Counted from the first letter of the stretch, positions 34,141 through 44,097 are shown. The stretch: DNA of 64,000 bases from an uncultured Roseovarius sp. (GCA_951812895.1 OX638333.1:4382001-4446000), one strand, 5' to 3'. A program made the numbers and translations. Notes: generated by a model not told the origin, from the letters alone.

Positions 34141-34977
34141 TCAGCGCCACGTACCGGTAACAACGCGGTCCCGGCCGTCCAGATCCGGCAGGATCGAAAC
34201 CTCAGTGAGCCCTGCATCTTTGAACAATTCGGAAACCACCGCACCCTGGGTCCAGCCCGTTTCCACCATCAGCCTCCCGCCGCTGGTCAGGTGCATTCCG
34301 GCCTCTGCAGTAATCGCACGATAGGCAGATAAACCATCGCATTCATCCGTGAGCGCCATACGAGGTTCATGGGACAGCTCCGGCTCAAGATTTTCCATCT
34401 CGTTCGCAGCAATATAGGGAGGGTTGGAGACGATCAGGTCATAGCGGCCACCAACAGCGCTATACCAATCCGATTCTTCAAAGATACAGCGTGTATCGAC
34501 CCCAAGGTTTTCTGCATTTCGCTGTGCAATCTCCAGAGCGGCCCGGGACAAATCTGTGCCAACCCCTGTAGCGTTCGGGCGCTCTGCCAGAAGAGACAGC
34601 AAAATACAGCCCGATCCGGTACCCAGATCGAGAACCAACTCAAACGGCGCACTCAGCGCGGCATTGATAAGGCTTTCCGTATCTGGACGAGGGTCTAATA
34701 CATCCTCTGTCACGATAAAATCCCGGCCATAGAATGCACGACGGCCAACAATGTGAGACACCGGAATGCGTGCGCGACGCTTTTCGATCAAAGCCCGAAA
34801 GTCCATGGCCGCGTCGAAGGTGATATCGTCGCGATCCATTAATGTGATGCGTCCCGGCTCTACCCCCAACACAAAGGCCATAAGCAGCCGGGCATCCCTT
34901 GTCGGGATATCAACGCCTGCTTTCGTCAAACGTTCAACCGCCTGGCGCAGGGCCTGTCCGATTGTGTTAGGGATCAC
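34141..34977 (-). CDS. prmC: Release factor N5-glutamine methyltransferase
   Basis: The 278-residue enzyme has a helical N-terminal domain with [10 protein letters not shown], the SAM-binding [18 protein letters not shown], and the substrate-binding NPPY of [17 protein letters not shown]. It methylates the GGQ glutamine of RF1 and RF2. Its ATG overlaps the prfA stop by 4 bases, coupling synthesis with its substrate RF1. The 240-base gap up to the DUF4167 start holds only a small hairpin (CAAATTG/CAATTTG, 34124-34140) beside the prmC stop. Confidence 0.97.
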   Translation of the reverse strand: MIPNTIGQALRQAVERLTKAGVDIPTRDARLLMAFVLGVEPGRITLMDRDDITFDAAMDFRALIEKRRARIPVSHIVGRRAFYGRDFIVTEDVLDPRPDTESLINAALSAPFELVLDLGTGSGCILLSLLAERPNATGVGTDLSRAALEIAQRNAENLGVDTRCIFEESDWYSAVGGRYDLIVSNPPYIAANEMENLEPELSHEPRMALTDECDGLSAYRAITAEAGMHLTSGGRLMVETGWTQGAVVSELFKDAGLTEVSILPDLDGRDRVVTGTWR

Positions 34978-36023
34978 CCCTGCATCTCCGCCAGAAGCGC
35001 CGCCTGCGCATCTGCGGTCAGGGCGTCAATCACCTCGTCCAGATCACCGCCTACGATCTGGTCCAACCGATAAAGCGTAAGGTTGATCCGGTGGTCGGTC
35101 ATCCGCCCTTGAGGAAAATTATAGGTGCGGATTCGTTCGGATCGGTCCCCCGATCCAACCTGTGCTGCCCGGTCGGCCGATCTTTCGTCATGCACCTTCT
35201 GCCGCTCCATGTCATAGAGCCGGGTTTTGAGAACCTGCATAGCGATCTCTCGGTTCCGGTGCTGGGATTTCTCGGAACTGGTTACGACAATACCGGTCGG
35301 AATATGGGTGATCCGCACGGCAGAATCGGTGGTGTTCACGTGTTGGCCACCTGCGCCAGAGCTGCGCATCGTGTCAATCCGCAGGTCATTCGCGTCAATC
35401 TGGATGTCGACATCTTCGGCCTCTGGCAGGACCGCCACAGTGGCGGCGGAAGTGTGAATGCGACCACCTGATTCCGTTTCGGGTACCCGTTGCACTCGGT
35501 GCACACCGGATTCGTATTTCAGCCGGGCGAACACGCTGTCGCCTCTGACATGCGCCACCACTTCTTTGACACCACCCAGTTCGGTCAGGCTTTCCTCGAT
35601 GATTTCCATCGACCAGCCCCGTGTCTCGGCATAACGCTGGTACATCCGCAAAAGATCACCGGCAAAAAGCGCGGCTTCTTCGCCTCCGGTCCCGGGTCGG
35701 ATTTCAAGAATCGCCGGGCGCGCGTCGGCGGCATCTTTGGGCAACAGTGCCAGTTGCAACCGCTCTTCCAGCCCCGGTTTTTGTGCTTCAAGCGTGGTCA
35801 GCTCTTCCTCGGCCAGCTCTGCCATTTCCGGGTCTTCCAGCATCGCCTGCGCCCCATCGAGGTCTTCAAGCAGCTGCAGATAGGCGCGGATTTCGTCGAC
35901 CACCGGTCGCAGTTCGGCATATTCCCGCCCAATCTGCGCAAAATCGCTGCCACCCTCTGCCATTCGGGCCTCGAGATACTCAAATCTCTGAATAATTTCA
36001 GTAAGTCTGTCCAAAGGTACCAT
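34974..36023 (-). CDS. prfA: Peptide chain release factor 1
   Basis: The 349-residue class I release factor contains the GGQ loop ([16 protein letters not shown], near residue 224), [29 protein letters not shown] with the PxT-type recognition region, and [21 protein letters not shown] at 36023 is the family start; upstream in-frame sequence is unrelated. It recognises UAA and UAG. It is followed by prmC with an ATGA-type overlap and is divergent from the small exported protein at 36087. Confidence 0.97.
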   Translation of the reverse strand: MVPLDRLTEIIQRFEYLEARMAEGGSDFAQIGREYAELRPVVDEIRAYLQLLEDLDGAQAMLEDPEMAELAEEELTTLEAQKPGLEERLQLALLPKDAADARPAILEIRPGTGGEEAALFAGDLLRMYQRYAETRGWSMEIIEESLTELGGVKEVVAHVRGDSVFARLKYESGVHRVQRVPETESGGRIHTSAATVAVLPEAEDVDIQIDANDLRIDTMRSSGAGGQHVNTTDSAVRITHIPTGIVVTSSEKSQHRNREIAMQVLKTRLYDMERQKVHDERSADRAAQVGSGDRSERIRTYNFPQGRMTDHRINLTLYRLDQIVGGDLDEVIDALTADAQAALLAEMQG

Positions 36024-36086
36024 GCGCGGGGGTCTGTCGCATTCCACAGAGTTGGTCAAGGCCCGCAGCTGTGCTAAACTGGGCGT

Positions 36087-36371
36087 ATGAAGAAGATTTT
36101 GTTTCTCCTGATGTTGGCCGGTCCGGCGCTTGCCGATGGCACCTATAACGGCAAAACCGTCGATTGCTATTGCACTGACAGTGGCGGCGAACGGGTGGAA
36201 ATGGGTGAAATGATCTGCCTGCATGTGGGCGGGCGGTCTTTTATGGCTCAATGCCAGATGTCGCTTAACAACCCTATGTGGCGCGAGATCTCGGACGGCT
36301 GCCTGTCATCCTCATTGCGAGAGCGCGTTCAGCCAAGTGTCGATACGGGTGGCGTTAACGCCAAAATCTGA
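36087..36371 (+). CDS. Small exported cysteine-containing protein, uncharacterised
   Basis: The 94-residue protein has a signal peptide ([17 protein letters not shown]). The short mature region contains Cys residues in [18 protein letters not shown] and DGCLSS, which could form disulfides in the periplasm. I do not recognise a named family beyond a likely Rhodobacteraceae hypothetical. Its last 60 bases overlap, in antisense, the end of the DUF1499 gene. The sequence from about residue 75 onward ([16 protein letters not shown]) is probably shaped by that overlap. Confidence 0.72.
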   Translation: MKKILFLLMLAGPALADGTYNGKTVDCYCTDSGGERVEMGEMICLHVGGRSFMAQCQMSLNNPMWREISDGCLSSSLRERVQPSVDTGGVNAKI

Positions 36372-36716
36372 GTGGCCGAAACGCAGACGACCAAAAATCT
36401 CGATCCGCTGCGGACGCTTGCGGACGGTGGTGTAATCCGGAAAGCCAAAGACGCGGGAACGGGTGATATATGTCACCATTCCCTCTTCTGCGGTGCCGGC
36501 CAGAACCTTTGTACGCGCGGTTGAAACCACAATCACGTGCAGCCGCTGCAATCCACCCTCTTCGATTTCAACCACACGCATTGCACCATGTTTCAAATCG
36601 CGATGGTCAACATCGTCGGGCATGGCGTGCCACTTGCCAACATCCGAAGGTGCCAGCCGGACATAGAGCCCCAGACCAATCACAACCAGCAGAACTACGA
36701 TTTTCAGAATACGCAT
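36312..36716 (-). CDS. DUF1499 domain protein
   Basis: The 134-residue protein has one N-terminal membrane anchor (LKIVVLLVVIGLGLYVRL) and a DUF1499 region with AGTAEEGMVTYITRSRVFGFPDYTTVR and [28 protein letters not shown], which matches the family end well. So the 60-base antisense overlap with the preceding plus-strand gene lies in conserved DUF1499 coding. Function unknown; it follows the agmatinase gene by 36 bases in the same direction. Confidence 0.88.
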   Translation of the reverse strand: MRILKIVVLLVVIGLGLYVRLAPSDVGKWHAMPDDVDHRDLKHGAMRVVEIEEGGLQRLHVIVVSTARTKVLAGTAEEGMVTYITRSRVFGFPDYTTVRKRPQRIEIFGRLRFGHSDFGVNATRIDTWLNALSQ

Positions 36717-36752
36717 GACCCGCCCTTCATCTTGCTACGAATATTCACGTTC

Positions 36753-37718
36753 CTAACGGCGCCGTTTGTGCCAACCCAACAGGCAAATCAGCTCGGTCGC
36801 GATATGCGCCCCGGCGATTGCCGTAGCCCCTGTGGTGTCAAACGGTGGTGACACTTCAACCACGTCGCCGCCGACCATGTTGATCCCGGCAAGATCCCGC
36901 AACATGATAGCGGCCTGCGCTGATGTAAGCCCACCCCAGACCGGCGTGCCAGTGCCCGGCGCATAGGCCGGGTCAAGCCCGTCAATGTCAAAGGTCAGGT
37001 AGGTGGGATGATCACCCAAGATTGACTTGATCTTTTTCGCCGTCTCTACCGGGCCACGCTCATGCACTTCGCGGGCATCAATGATGTTGAACCCCATGGT
37101 TTCCGGGTTGCTGGTTCTGATCCCGACCTGAACCGACCGTGCCGGATCAACAATACCCAGCTTCGCGGCCTTGTAAAACATCGTGCCATGATCAATCCGT
37201 TCCATATTGTCATCCGCCCAGGTGTCGGAGTGCGCATCAAACTGCAACAGCGACAGGGGACCGTATTTCTCGGCATAGGCTTTCAGAATTGGAAAGCTGA
37301 TATAATGATCCCCGCCCAACACAAGCGAGGCCGCGCCTGCCCCCAGAATACTCCTGATATGCGCGGTCAGCGTTTCGGGAAATTCGCTGACCATCGCATA
37401 GTCAAACGACACATCGCCGTAATCAATGATATTCAGCTCGCTCAGCGGCGCATAATCCCAGCCATAAGGCTCGTCCGGACTCTGCAGACTGCTCGCCTCT
37501 CGTATCGCGCGCGGGCCAAGCCGCGTGCCGGTCCGATTGGTCACTGCCTGATCAAACGGCACGCCGGTCACGGCAATATCTACTCCGGTCAGGTCCTTGG
37601 TGTATCGTCTCCGCAAAAAGGACGTCGCGCCGCCAAAAGTATTCTCAAACGATAAGCCCCGCAAATCTTCGCGGGTAAAAGCGTGATCAACCTGATTTTT
37701 CGCGTCTTCCAGTGCCAT
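36753..37718 (-). CDS. speB: Agmatinase
   Basis: The 321-residue ureohydrolase carries GGDHYISF, QFDAHSDTW and TFDIDGLDPAYAPGTGTPVWGGL, the last being the typical agmatinase C-terminal signature. It would convert agmatine to putrescine and urea in the cytoplasm. The M20 amidohydrolase lies 51 bases upstream in the same direction. It is clearly distinct from the ureohydrolase at 18404-19384. Other guanidino-acid substrates cannot be excluded. Confidence 0.92.
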   Translation of the reverse strand: MALEDAKNQVDHAFTREDLRGLSFENTFGGATSFLRRRYTKDLTGVDIAVTGVPFDQAVTNRTGTRLGPRAIREASSLQSPDEPYGWDYAPLSELNIIDYGDVSFDYAMVSEFPETLTAHIRSILGAGAASLVLGGDHYISFPILKAYAEKYGPLSLLQFDAHSDTWADDNMERIDHGTMFYKAAKLGIVDPARSVQVGIRTSNPETMGFNIIDAREVHERGPVETAKKIKSILGDHPTYLTFDIDGLDPAYAPGTGTPVWGGLTSAQAAIMLRDLAGINMVGGDVVEVSPPFDTTGATAIAGAHIATELICLLGWHKRRR

Positions 37719-37769
37719 TTCTCGAATGCCCTTTTTTTGGTTTGGGATGAGTGGTTGAGTACTGACAAT

Positions 37770-38933
37770 TCACCCGGCCGGTTGTGCCCGCTCGACCAGA
37801 CGGGCAAAGAACGATGCGCCCACAGGCGCCACCACATCATTGAAGTCAAAGGCCGGATGATGCAAGCCTGCGGCCTCGCCCTGCCCCAGAAACAGATAGG
37901 CACCAGGGCGCTTGTTGAGCATGTAGGAAAAGTCTTCGGCACCCATCTCGCGTTCTCGCCGGGTTGAAACCGCGGCCTCACCTGACACTTCGCGCGCCAC
38001 GTCAGCCGCGAATTCAACCTTATCCGCATTGTTCACCGTGGCAGGGTAACCCTGTTCGATCCGCAGGTCTGCCTGCACCCCGTATGCAACCGCCTGCCCA
38101 TCCACGATCTCTTGCAAACGGGACCAGACCATCTGTTGCACCTCTGAATCAAAGGTTCGGATTGTGCCGTTGAGATAAGCCCGTTCCGGAATAATGTTTT
38201 CTGCACTTCCGGTATGGATCTGAGTGACTGACACCACAAGATCCTGCATTGTATAGTGATTGCGACTGACGATTGTCTGCACCGCCTGTACGATGCCCGC
38301 CGCCGCGACGACGGGATCACGTGTTTCATGCGGATAGGCCCCATGCCCGCCGGTACCGCTGATATCGATGTGAAATGTATCTACTGCTGCCATGATCGGC
38401 CCGGGACAAGTATCAAAGCTGCCAGCCTCCAGCCCCGGCATCGTGTGCAGCGCATAGACTTCATCAATTCCGTAACGCTCAATAATTCCTTCTTCCACCA
38501 TAACGCGCCCACCACCGGGACCTTCTTCAGCAGGTTGAAAAATCAACGCAACCCGTCCGGAAAAATTTCGCGTTTCAGTCAGATATTTAGCGGCCCCCAA
38601 CAACATAGTGGTATGGCCGTCATGGCCACAGGCATGCATCTTTCCATCGACTTTGGAAGCATGTTCCAACCCGGTTTCTTCAAGAATAGGCAGAGCGTCC
38701 ATATCTGCGCGTAGCCCAATCGTCGGACCGTCCCCCTGCCCTTCTATAACCGCGACAACGCCCGAGGCAGCGATACCTTCTTCGATCTGTGTGATCCCGA
38801 ATTCGCGCAACCGTGCCACCACGAATGCCGCCGTTTCATGGCAATCAAAACCCAGCTCAGGATATTCATGTAAGTGCCTCCGCCAAGCGGTCATCTCTTC
38901 GGCGTATCCGGCAATTCGATTGATCACTGGCAT
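37770..38933 (-). CDS. M20D amidohydrolase (hippurate hydrolase-like)
   Basis: The 387-residue metallopeptidase-family enzyme has WRRHLHEYPELGFDCHETAAFV, GLRADMDALPI, HACGHDGHTTMLLGAAKYL and FQPAEEGPGGGRVM with the metal ligands and general-base Glu. The dimerisation domain and a C-terminal GAEDFSYMLNKRPGAYLFLG with the last ligand follow. ATG at 38933 follows AGGAG at 7 bases. Such enzymes cleave N-acyl or N-carbamoyl amino acids. Co-orientation with agmatinase suggests amine or amino-acid catabolism, but the substrate is unknown. Confidence 0.92.
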   Translation of the reverse strand: MPVINRIAGYAEEMTAWRRHLHEYPELGFDCHETAAFVVARLREFGITQIEEGIAASGVVAVIEGQGDGPTIGLRADMDALPILEETGLEHASKVDGKMHACGHDGHTTMLLGAAKYLTETRNFSGRVALIFQPAEEGPGGGRVMVEEGIIERYGIDEVYALHTMPGLEAGSFDTCPGPIMAAVDTFHIDISGTGGHGAYPHETRDPVVAAAGIVQAVQTIVSRNHYTMQDLVVSVTQIHTGSAENIIPERAYLNGTIRTFDSEVQQMVWSRLQEIVDGQAVAYGVQADLRIEQGYPATVNNADKVEFAADVAREVSGEAAVSTRREREMGAEDFSYMLNKRPGAYLFLGQGEAAGLHHPAFDFNDVVAPVGASFFARLVERAQPAG

Positions 38934-38995
38934 CTCTGGACTCCTGTCGCTTTGCCCGTCAGGGTCCACTCAACTGCAAAGAGGAGCCGGGTGCA

Positions 38996-39811
38996 ATGGC
39001 CGATGATCCGATCATTCATGACCCCAAGGGCGGCATGCCGCGTCTTGTTGAAATCATGCGCCGCCTGCGCGATCCCGAAACCGGATGCCCATGGGATATC
39101 GAACAGGATTTTGCGACCATCGCCCCCTATACAATCGAAGAAGCGTACGAGGTTGCAGACACGATCGAACGAGAGGCATGGGACGAGATGCGTGATGAAT
39201 TGGGAGATTTGTTACTGCAAACAGTATTTCACGCGCAGATTGCGAAAGACCGCGGTCTATTTACGTTTGATGACGTGGCAAATGGCATTTCTGACAAGAT
39301 GGTCGCGCGCCATCCGCATGTTTTTGGCGATGAAAGCCGTAATAAATCGGCGGAACAACAGACCCGGGATTGGGAAACCATTAAGGCTGCAGAACGTGCC
39401 GGCAAGGCCCAGATCGGTGTGCTTGATGGCGTGGCATCCGGGCTTCCTGCGTTATTGCGGGCTGTAAAGCTTCAAAAGCGTGCCGCACGTGTTGGATTTG
39501 ACTGGCCCGAGACGGCGCAGGTACTCGACAAAATTGTTGAGGAAGCTGGTGAACTGCACGAGGCGGCGGAGACCCTCCCACAGGACAAAGTAGAAGAAGA
39601 ATTCGGCGATCTGCTCTTTGTCATCGCCAACCTAGCCCGGCATATGAAAGTCGATCCAGAGGCTGCACTGCGCCGCGCCAATGGTAAATTTACCCGTCGG
39701 TTTGGTCGGATTGAAGCATGGTTGGCTGAAACAAACCGTCGCCCGGAAGAGTCAACGCTTGAAGAAATGGACGCTCTCTGGGACCGGGCAAAAGTGGAAG
39801 AGAGGGAATAG
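38996..39811 (+). CDS. mazG: Nucleoside triphosphate pyrophosphohydrolase MazG
   Basis: The 271-residue protein has two MazG repeats: RLRDPETGCPWDIEQDFATIAPYTIEEAYEVADTIE...ELGDLLLQTVFHAQ in the first half and EAGELHEAAE...EEFGDLLFVIANLARHMKVDPEAALRRANGKFTRRF in the second, each with the Glu/Asp metal ligands. It hydrolyses NTPs to NMP and pyrophosphate, cleaning noncanonical nucleotides. It is divergent from the M20 gene. Confidence 0.97.
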   Translation: MADDPIIHDPKGGMPRLVEIMRRLRDPETGCPWDIEQDFATIAPYTIEEAYEVADTIEREAWDEMRDELGDLLLQTVFHAQIAKDRGLFTFDDVANGISDKMVARHPHVFGDESRNKSAEQQTRDWETIKAAERAGKAQIGVLDGVASGLPALLRAVKLQKRAARVGFDWPETAQVLDKIVEEAGELHEAAETLPQDKVEEEFGDLLFVIANLARHMKVDPEAALRRANGKFTRRFGRIEAWLAETNRRPEESTLEEMDALWDRAKVEERE

Positions 39812-39845
39812 TATACCAAAATCGCTTAGCTAACTCGCTGTTCGC

Positions 39846-40436
39846 TCATGCATCCAGGTAAATTCTCCGCGCGGTTTCATCACACTCCAATAAAACACTC
39901 GATTCCTGATCAATATCGCCGGAATTTCTGACGCCCCAGGCTCTGACAAGATGATGCTGGTCGAATCCCAGGCCATTGAAACTCGCTGAAAAACTCTCCA
40001 TCAGGTTTGCGTATTTGTCTTCTGGCTCCCCTTGGGTTTGCAGAAACACCAAATGACGGCCCGATGTAAGCCGGCTTTTAACCTTTGCAGTCGGATAATC
40101 CGGCACAAAGAACGAAAAGAACCGGTCTATGGCCAACTTCAACTGCCCTGTGACGTTGGTGAAATACACCGGTGTGGCCAGAACAAGAACCTGCGCCTGG
40201 GATACCGCCTCCAACACCGGGGTAAGGTCATCTGCCTGCGCGCAATGCTCCAGATCGCTCTTGCAGCGAAAGAGGTTTTTGCAGCCGCTGAAATGTAACT
40301 CGGATAGTGGGAATGTGGTGACTGGCGCCCCATACCGAGCCGCCCGCAGTGTGAAATGTTCCGCTAAAGTATCGCTGTTGCACCCACGGCGCGGGCTGCC
40401 CAACAAACAGACAGTATTCAAATTTGCCCTGGACAT
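39846..40436 (-). CDS. NAD(P)H-dependent FMN reductase / flavodoxin family protein
   Basis: The 196-residue protein shows the flavodoxin-like FMN-binding start NTVCLLGSPRRGCNSDTLAEHF, a CxxxxxC-type segment (FSGCKNLFRCKSDLEHCAQAD) and VLATPVYFTNVTGQLKLAIDRFF. These are features of iron-sulfur-flavoprotein-like NADPH-dependent reductases. ATG at 40436 is preferred because GGGGGTG precedes it. Convergent with mazG at a 34-base distance. Physiological partner unknown. Confidence 0.88.
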   Translation of the reverse strand: MSRANLNTVCLLGSPRRGCNSDTLAEHFTLRAARYGAPVTTFPLSELHFSGCKNLFRCKSDLEHCAQADDLTPVLEAVSQAQVLVLATPVYFTNVTGQLKLAIDRFFSFFVPDYPTAKVKSRLTSGRHLVFLQTQGEPEDKYANLMESFSASFNGLGFDQHHLVRAWGVRNSGDIDQESSVLLECDETARRIYLDA

Positions 40437-40513
40437 TTCACCCCCTGAACCGATCACAATTGACCCTAGCGACCTCACTGCGATGAGTCATCAAGAGTTC
40501 GAAATGCGACCTT

Positions 40514-41290
40514 TCACGCTCCCGCCTCAACCGCCAACTTGTACAAATGCCATGTCGCATGCCCGAATAGCGGAAGCACCAAAAACAACCCTACAAATCC
40601 GGGGAGCAGCGCCAAGAATGTGCTTGCTGCCACAAAAACAGCCCAAGCCAGCATCGGGGCAGGATTGGCAGTAACGGCTTTGAAACTGGTGATCATCGCC
40701 GTCACAAAATCCACTTCCCGGTCGAGCAACAGAGGCAGAGACATAACCGTGATCATATAAAACAATAGGGCAAAACACGCACCCACCAGACCGCCTACAA
40801 ACAGCATGCTTAGACCCTCAGGTGTCATATAGATCTCAAAACTGCTGGAGACATTGGTCATTGTTGTAAACCCAAGAAATAACGCGAAAATCATATGGGC
40901 CAGAAAGAACCAAAACAAAAACATCACCACGATCACTGCACAAATCGATGGCAATTGCCGGTTCCGCTGTCGGATGATCACGCCGAATATGTCTGAGGGG
41001 CGAAACCGGTGACCCTGTTCCAATTGATGGCTGATCTCATAGAAACCCACCGCAGCAAACGGGCCGATCAAAGGAAATCCAACAGCCGCAAAGATCAGCC
41101 AATAGCTTTGACCGGTCCACCAGGTGATCCACAGCATGATCCACCCTATAGCGACGCATGCCCCCGCCAGGACCATCGCATAACCCATCGCGCGGCGCAT
41201 ATCGCGCCAGCCCCGGCGCAGCGCCACACCAAGCATCGGAAAACTTACCGCTCCGATCCGGGGGACCCCATGTGGTTTGCCGTCACTCAT
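40514..41290 (-). CDS. DUF2189 integral membrane protein
   Basis: The 258-residue protein has about six membrane helices, including YAMVLAGACVAIGWIMLWITWW, LIFAAVGFPLIGPFAAVGFYEISHQLEQG (a DUF2189 hallmark), VIVVMFLFWFFLAHMIFALFLGF, and a final GLFLVLPLFGHATWHLYKLAV. The helix-breaking pattern and ending HATWHLYK match this family. Function unknown. ATG at 41290 follows AGAGGGC. Confidence 0.88.
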   Translation of the reverse strand: MSDGKPHGVPRIGAVSFPMLGVALRRGWRDMRRAMGYAMVLAGACVAIGWIMLWITWWTGQSYWLIFAAVGFPLIGPFAAVGFYEISHQLEQGHRFRPSDIFGVIIRQRNRQLPSICAVIVVMFLFWFFLAHMIFALFLGFTTMTNVSSSFEIYMTPEGLSMLFVGGLVGACFALLFYMITVMSLPLLLDREVDFVTAMITSFKAVTANPAPMLAWAVFVAASTFLALLPGFVGLFLVLPLFGHATWHLYKLAVEAGA

Positions 41291-41358
41291 GCCCTCTGCC
41301 CTCACCTTTGACGGCAGATTAGCGAAGGCTGCACAGCCTACAAAGATACATCTCAGGT

Positions 41359-42768
41359 TCAGCTTTGGATCGGCCTGCTGTCCGGCCATTCGGTAGCCTG
41401 ATGATAAGCCTCTGCCAGCTCCAACAGACCGGCGTCATTCCCGTGCCGTCCGATCAGCTGGATACCCATCGACAACCCCGCCTCACCAAAACCAGCGGGC
41501 ATTGCCAGTGCCGGAACACCTATCAAACTGGCTGGGATCATCACTTCCATCCATCGGTGATAGCTGTCCATCTCCACCCCGGCGACCTCTCGTGGCCAGT
41601 TCCAGTCCACCGGAAATGGCCAGACCTGTGCTGTGGGCAGGACCAGTGCATCAAATTTGTCGAATAGCGAAGCAGCTGTTGCATACCACCCCGACCGGAT
41701 CGCACTTGCCTGATGAACGTCCATCGTGGAAAATTCGTGCCCTCTTTCAATTTCCCACACCGCTTCAGGTTTCAGACGTTCCCTTGTCGCTGGATCGGCA
41801 TATAGGTCATTCAGGCCAGCCGCGATGTTCCAACTGCGCAAGGTGGTCCAGCTATGCCAAAGCGCATCACGATCGAATGGCGGCGAGACCGGCTCGACAG
41901 AGCAGCCGAGAGTTTCAAAAACGCTGAGAGCCGCCTCGCACAGTGGTAAAATACCCTCTTCGAAAGGCACGGCGCCGCCCCAATTGTCCAGCCAGCCAAT
42001 CCGGCACCCGCTCGTATCTCCCTCTGGAATGCCTACCGGGGCAAAGCCCGATCCATAGGGCAACCGTGGATCAGCACCAGACATTGCATCCAACAACAAT
42101 GCCAAGTCAGAAGGGTTTCGCGCCATCGGGCCGTGGGTAGTTATTTGGTGAAAAAACGTATCTCCCTGCACCGTCCCCGGCACCCTGCCCCAGCTCGGGC
42201 GTAAACCATACACATTGTTCCAGCCTGCTGGGTTGCGCAGGCTACCCATCATGTCCGATCCGTCCGCTATAGACAGCATTCCAGCGGCCAGTGCGACCGC
42301 CGCGCCACCGGAGGATCCGCCACAGGTCCGGGTCTGGTCATAAGGATTGAGCGTGGCACCATGCACAGGGTTATACGTATGACTGCCAAGCCCGAACTCA
42401 GGTGCATTTGTTTTGCCAATGAAAATTACCCCCGCCGCACGCATGCGCGCCACATACGGGTCATCTGCTTCAGCAATCTGCCCAGCAAAAAGCGGCGAGC
42501 CCTGGCTGGTCGGCAGGCCCTGAACATTGTCCAGATCCTTCACCGCAATCGGTAACCCGTGTAGAGGCCCGCGAGACCGAACAGCATCCGCGTCCCGTGC
42601 CTCTGCCATCAGCTCAGCTTCATCCCGCAGTGACACAATTGCATTCAACGTGCCGTTTACCTCGGAAATCCGGTCCAGCATGGCCCGCATCAGCGCCTCG
42701 GCGCTCAACTCTCCCTGCGCGATACGACGCGCCTGCTCGCGCGCCCCCAGTTTCAGGATATCAGTCAC
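41359..42768 (-). CDS. Amidase signature family enzyme
   Basis: The 469-residue enzyme has the amidase Ser-cisSer-Lys triad context: Lys in GLPIAVKDLDNVQGLPT, then TCGGSSGGAAVALAAGMLSIADGSDMMGSLRNPAGW with both serines. The glycine-rich signature is complete, and the final SLIGVPALAMPAGFGEAGLSMGIQLIGRHGNDAGLLELAEAYHQ is typical. Sequence does not suggest GatA (no gatC/gatB nearby), so it is a catabolic amidase of unknown substrate. Confidence 0.93.
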   Translation of the reverse strand: MTDILKLGAREQARRIAQGELSAEALMRAMLDRISEVNGTLNAIVSLRDEAELMAEARDADAVRSRGPLHGLPIAVKDLDNVQGLPTSQGSPLFAGQIAEADDPYVARMRAAGVIFIGKTNAPEFGLGSHTYNPVHGATLNPYDQTRTCGGSSGGAAVALAAGMLSIADGSDMMGSLRNPAGWNNVYGLRPSWGRVPGTVQGDTFFHQITTHGPMARNPSDLALLLDAMSGADPRLPYGSGFAPVGIPEGDTSGCRIGWLDNWGGAVPFEEGILPLCEAALSVFETLGCSVEPVSPPFDRDALWHSWTTLRSWNIAAGLNDLYADPATRERLKPEAVWEIERGHEFSTMDVHQASAIRSGWYATAASLFDKFDALVLPTAQVWPFPVDWNWPREVAGVEMDSYHRWMEVMIPASLIGVPALAMPAGFGEAGLSMGIQLIGRHGNDAGLLELAEAYHQATEWPDSRPIQS

Positions 42769-42799
42769 TTCACGTCACCCCTTATTGCAGCACTCAGTT

Positions 42800-42863
42800 A
42801 TTCTTCTTGCCTGCAATATCCTGGGGGTGAATTGGCCAAAGGCCAAGAGGGGGCAAAGCCCCC
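42800..42863. repeat. Intergenic hairpin element, second copy of a dispersed repeat half
   Basis: TTCTTCTTGC and AATATCC (42800-42820) match, in opposite orientation, the left half of the palindromic element at 23564-23613. They are followed by two short hairpins, TTGGCC-AAA-GGCCAA (42832-42846) and GGGGGC-AAA-GCCCCC (42849-42863). The last lies just behind prfB and may terminate it. Confidence 0.5.
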
Positions 42864-42872
42864 TGCGCCGGA

Positions 42873-44000
42873 TCAATCTTCGCCCTGTGCCTCGGCACGG
42901 CTTTTGCCACTGACATCCATCGCCAGCGTGGCGGCCATAAAATCATCCAGATCCCCATCCAGAACACCCTTGGTGTCAGATGTCTCCACCCCGGTGCGAA
43001 GGTCTTTGACCATTTGGTAGGGCTGCAGAACATAAGACCGGATCTGGTTGCCCCAACCCGCATCCCCCTTGGCGTCATGCGCCTCAGATATCGCCTGATT
43101 ACGCTTATCCAATTCCAGCTGATAAAGCCGCGATTTCAACGCTTTCATCGCGATATCCCGGTTCTGGTGTTGGGATTTTTCAGAACTGGTCACAACAATA
43201 CCGGTCGGATGGTGGGTGATCCGCACCGCTGAATCGGTCTTGTTGACGTGCTGGCCTCCCGCGCCCGAACTGCGGTAGGTATCAAGCCGGATATCCGCCG
43301 GGTTGACCTCAATCTCGATATTGTCATCCACCACCGGATAGACCCAGACAGAACTGAACGACGTATGACGCTTGGCCGCGGAATCAAACGGCGATATCCG
43401 TACCAACCGGTGCACGCCGCTTTCCGATTTCAGCCAGCCATAGGCATTGTGCCCGCTGATCTTGTAGGCCGCGGATTTGATACCGGCCTCGTCACCAGCA
43501 CTTTCCGACTGAAGCTCGACCGTATAACCGCGTTTCTCGGCCCAGCGAACGTACATCCGCGCCAGCATATTGGCCCAGTCACAGCTTTCGGTGCCGCCAG
43601 CGCCCGCGTTAATCTCAAGAAAGGTATCATTGGCATCCGCCTCACCATTCAGCAGCGCTTCCAGCTCTTTGGCGGCGGCTTTCTTGGCCAGCTTTTGGAT
43701 GGTCGCTTCAGCTTCGGAAATAACTTCGGCGTCGTCTTCCATTTCGCCCAGTTCTATCAGCTCGACATTATCCGACATGTCCTGCTGGATCGAATTATGC
43801 GTATCCAGCGCATCGACCAAGGCCTGCCGGTCGCGCATCAGTTTTTGCGCCTTTGCCGGATCATCCCACAGGCTTGGGTCCTCAACACGCGCATTGAATT
43901 CTTCAAGCCGGTGCTGCGCGGTCTCCCACCCCAACCGCTGGCGCAACAGCTCCAGAGAGTTTTCAATCTCGGAAACGAGGGTTTGAATTTCGGCGCGCAT
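42873..44000 (-). CDS. prfB: Peptide chain release factor 2 (no programmed frameshift)
   Basis: The 375-residue factor has RF2 markers: the SPF recognition motif in [18 protein letters not shown] and the GGQ loop [16 protein letters not shown] near residue 248. The N-terminal region [48 protein letters not shown] is continuous with the rest, with no in-frame UGA or shift site near codon 25, so the autoregulatory +1 frameshift of many prfB genes is absent. It recognises UAA and UGA. Confidence 0.97.
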   Translation of the reverse strand: MRAEIQTLVSEIENSLELLRQRLGWETAQHRLEEFNARVEDPSLWDDPAKAQKLMRDRQALVDALDTHNSIQQDMSDNVELIELGEMEDDAEVISEAEATIQKLAKKAAAKELEALLNGEADANDTFLEINAGAGGTESCDWANMLARMYVRWAEKRGYTVELQSESAGDEAGIKSAAYKISGHNAYGWLKSESGVHRLVRISPFDSAAKRHTSFSSVWVYPVVDDNIEIEVNPADIRLDTYRSSGAGGQHVNKTDSAVRITHHPTGIVVTSSEKSQHQNRDIAMKALKSRLYQLELDKRNQAISEAHDAKGDAGWGNQIRSYVLQPYQMVKDLRTGVETSDTKGVLDGDLDDFMAATLAMDVSGKSRAEAQGED

Positions 44001-44097
44001 TTTTGCTTCCTCGGCTGCTCAGGTGAAGGTGATAGCGCAGGGCGCGGGAACCGGCAAGATCATGCAGACCTCAGATATCGAATTGTACCGCCAAACG

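Noticed and set aside
42800..42863. CRISPR-like repeat cluster
   Set aside because: Only tandem short hairpins without regular spacers; no cas genes in the window.
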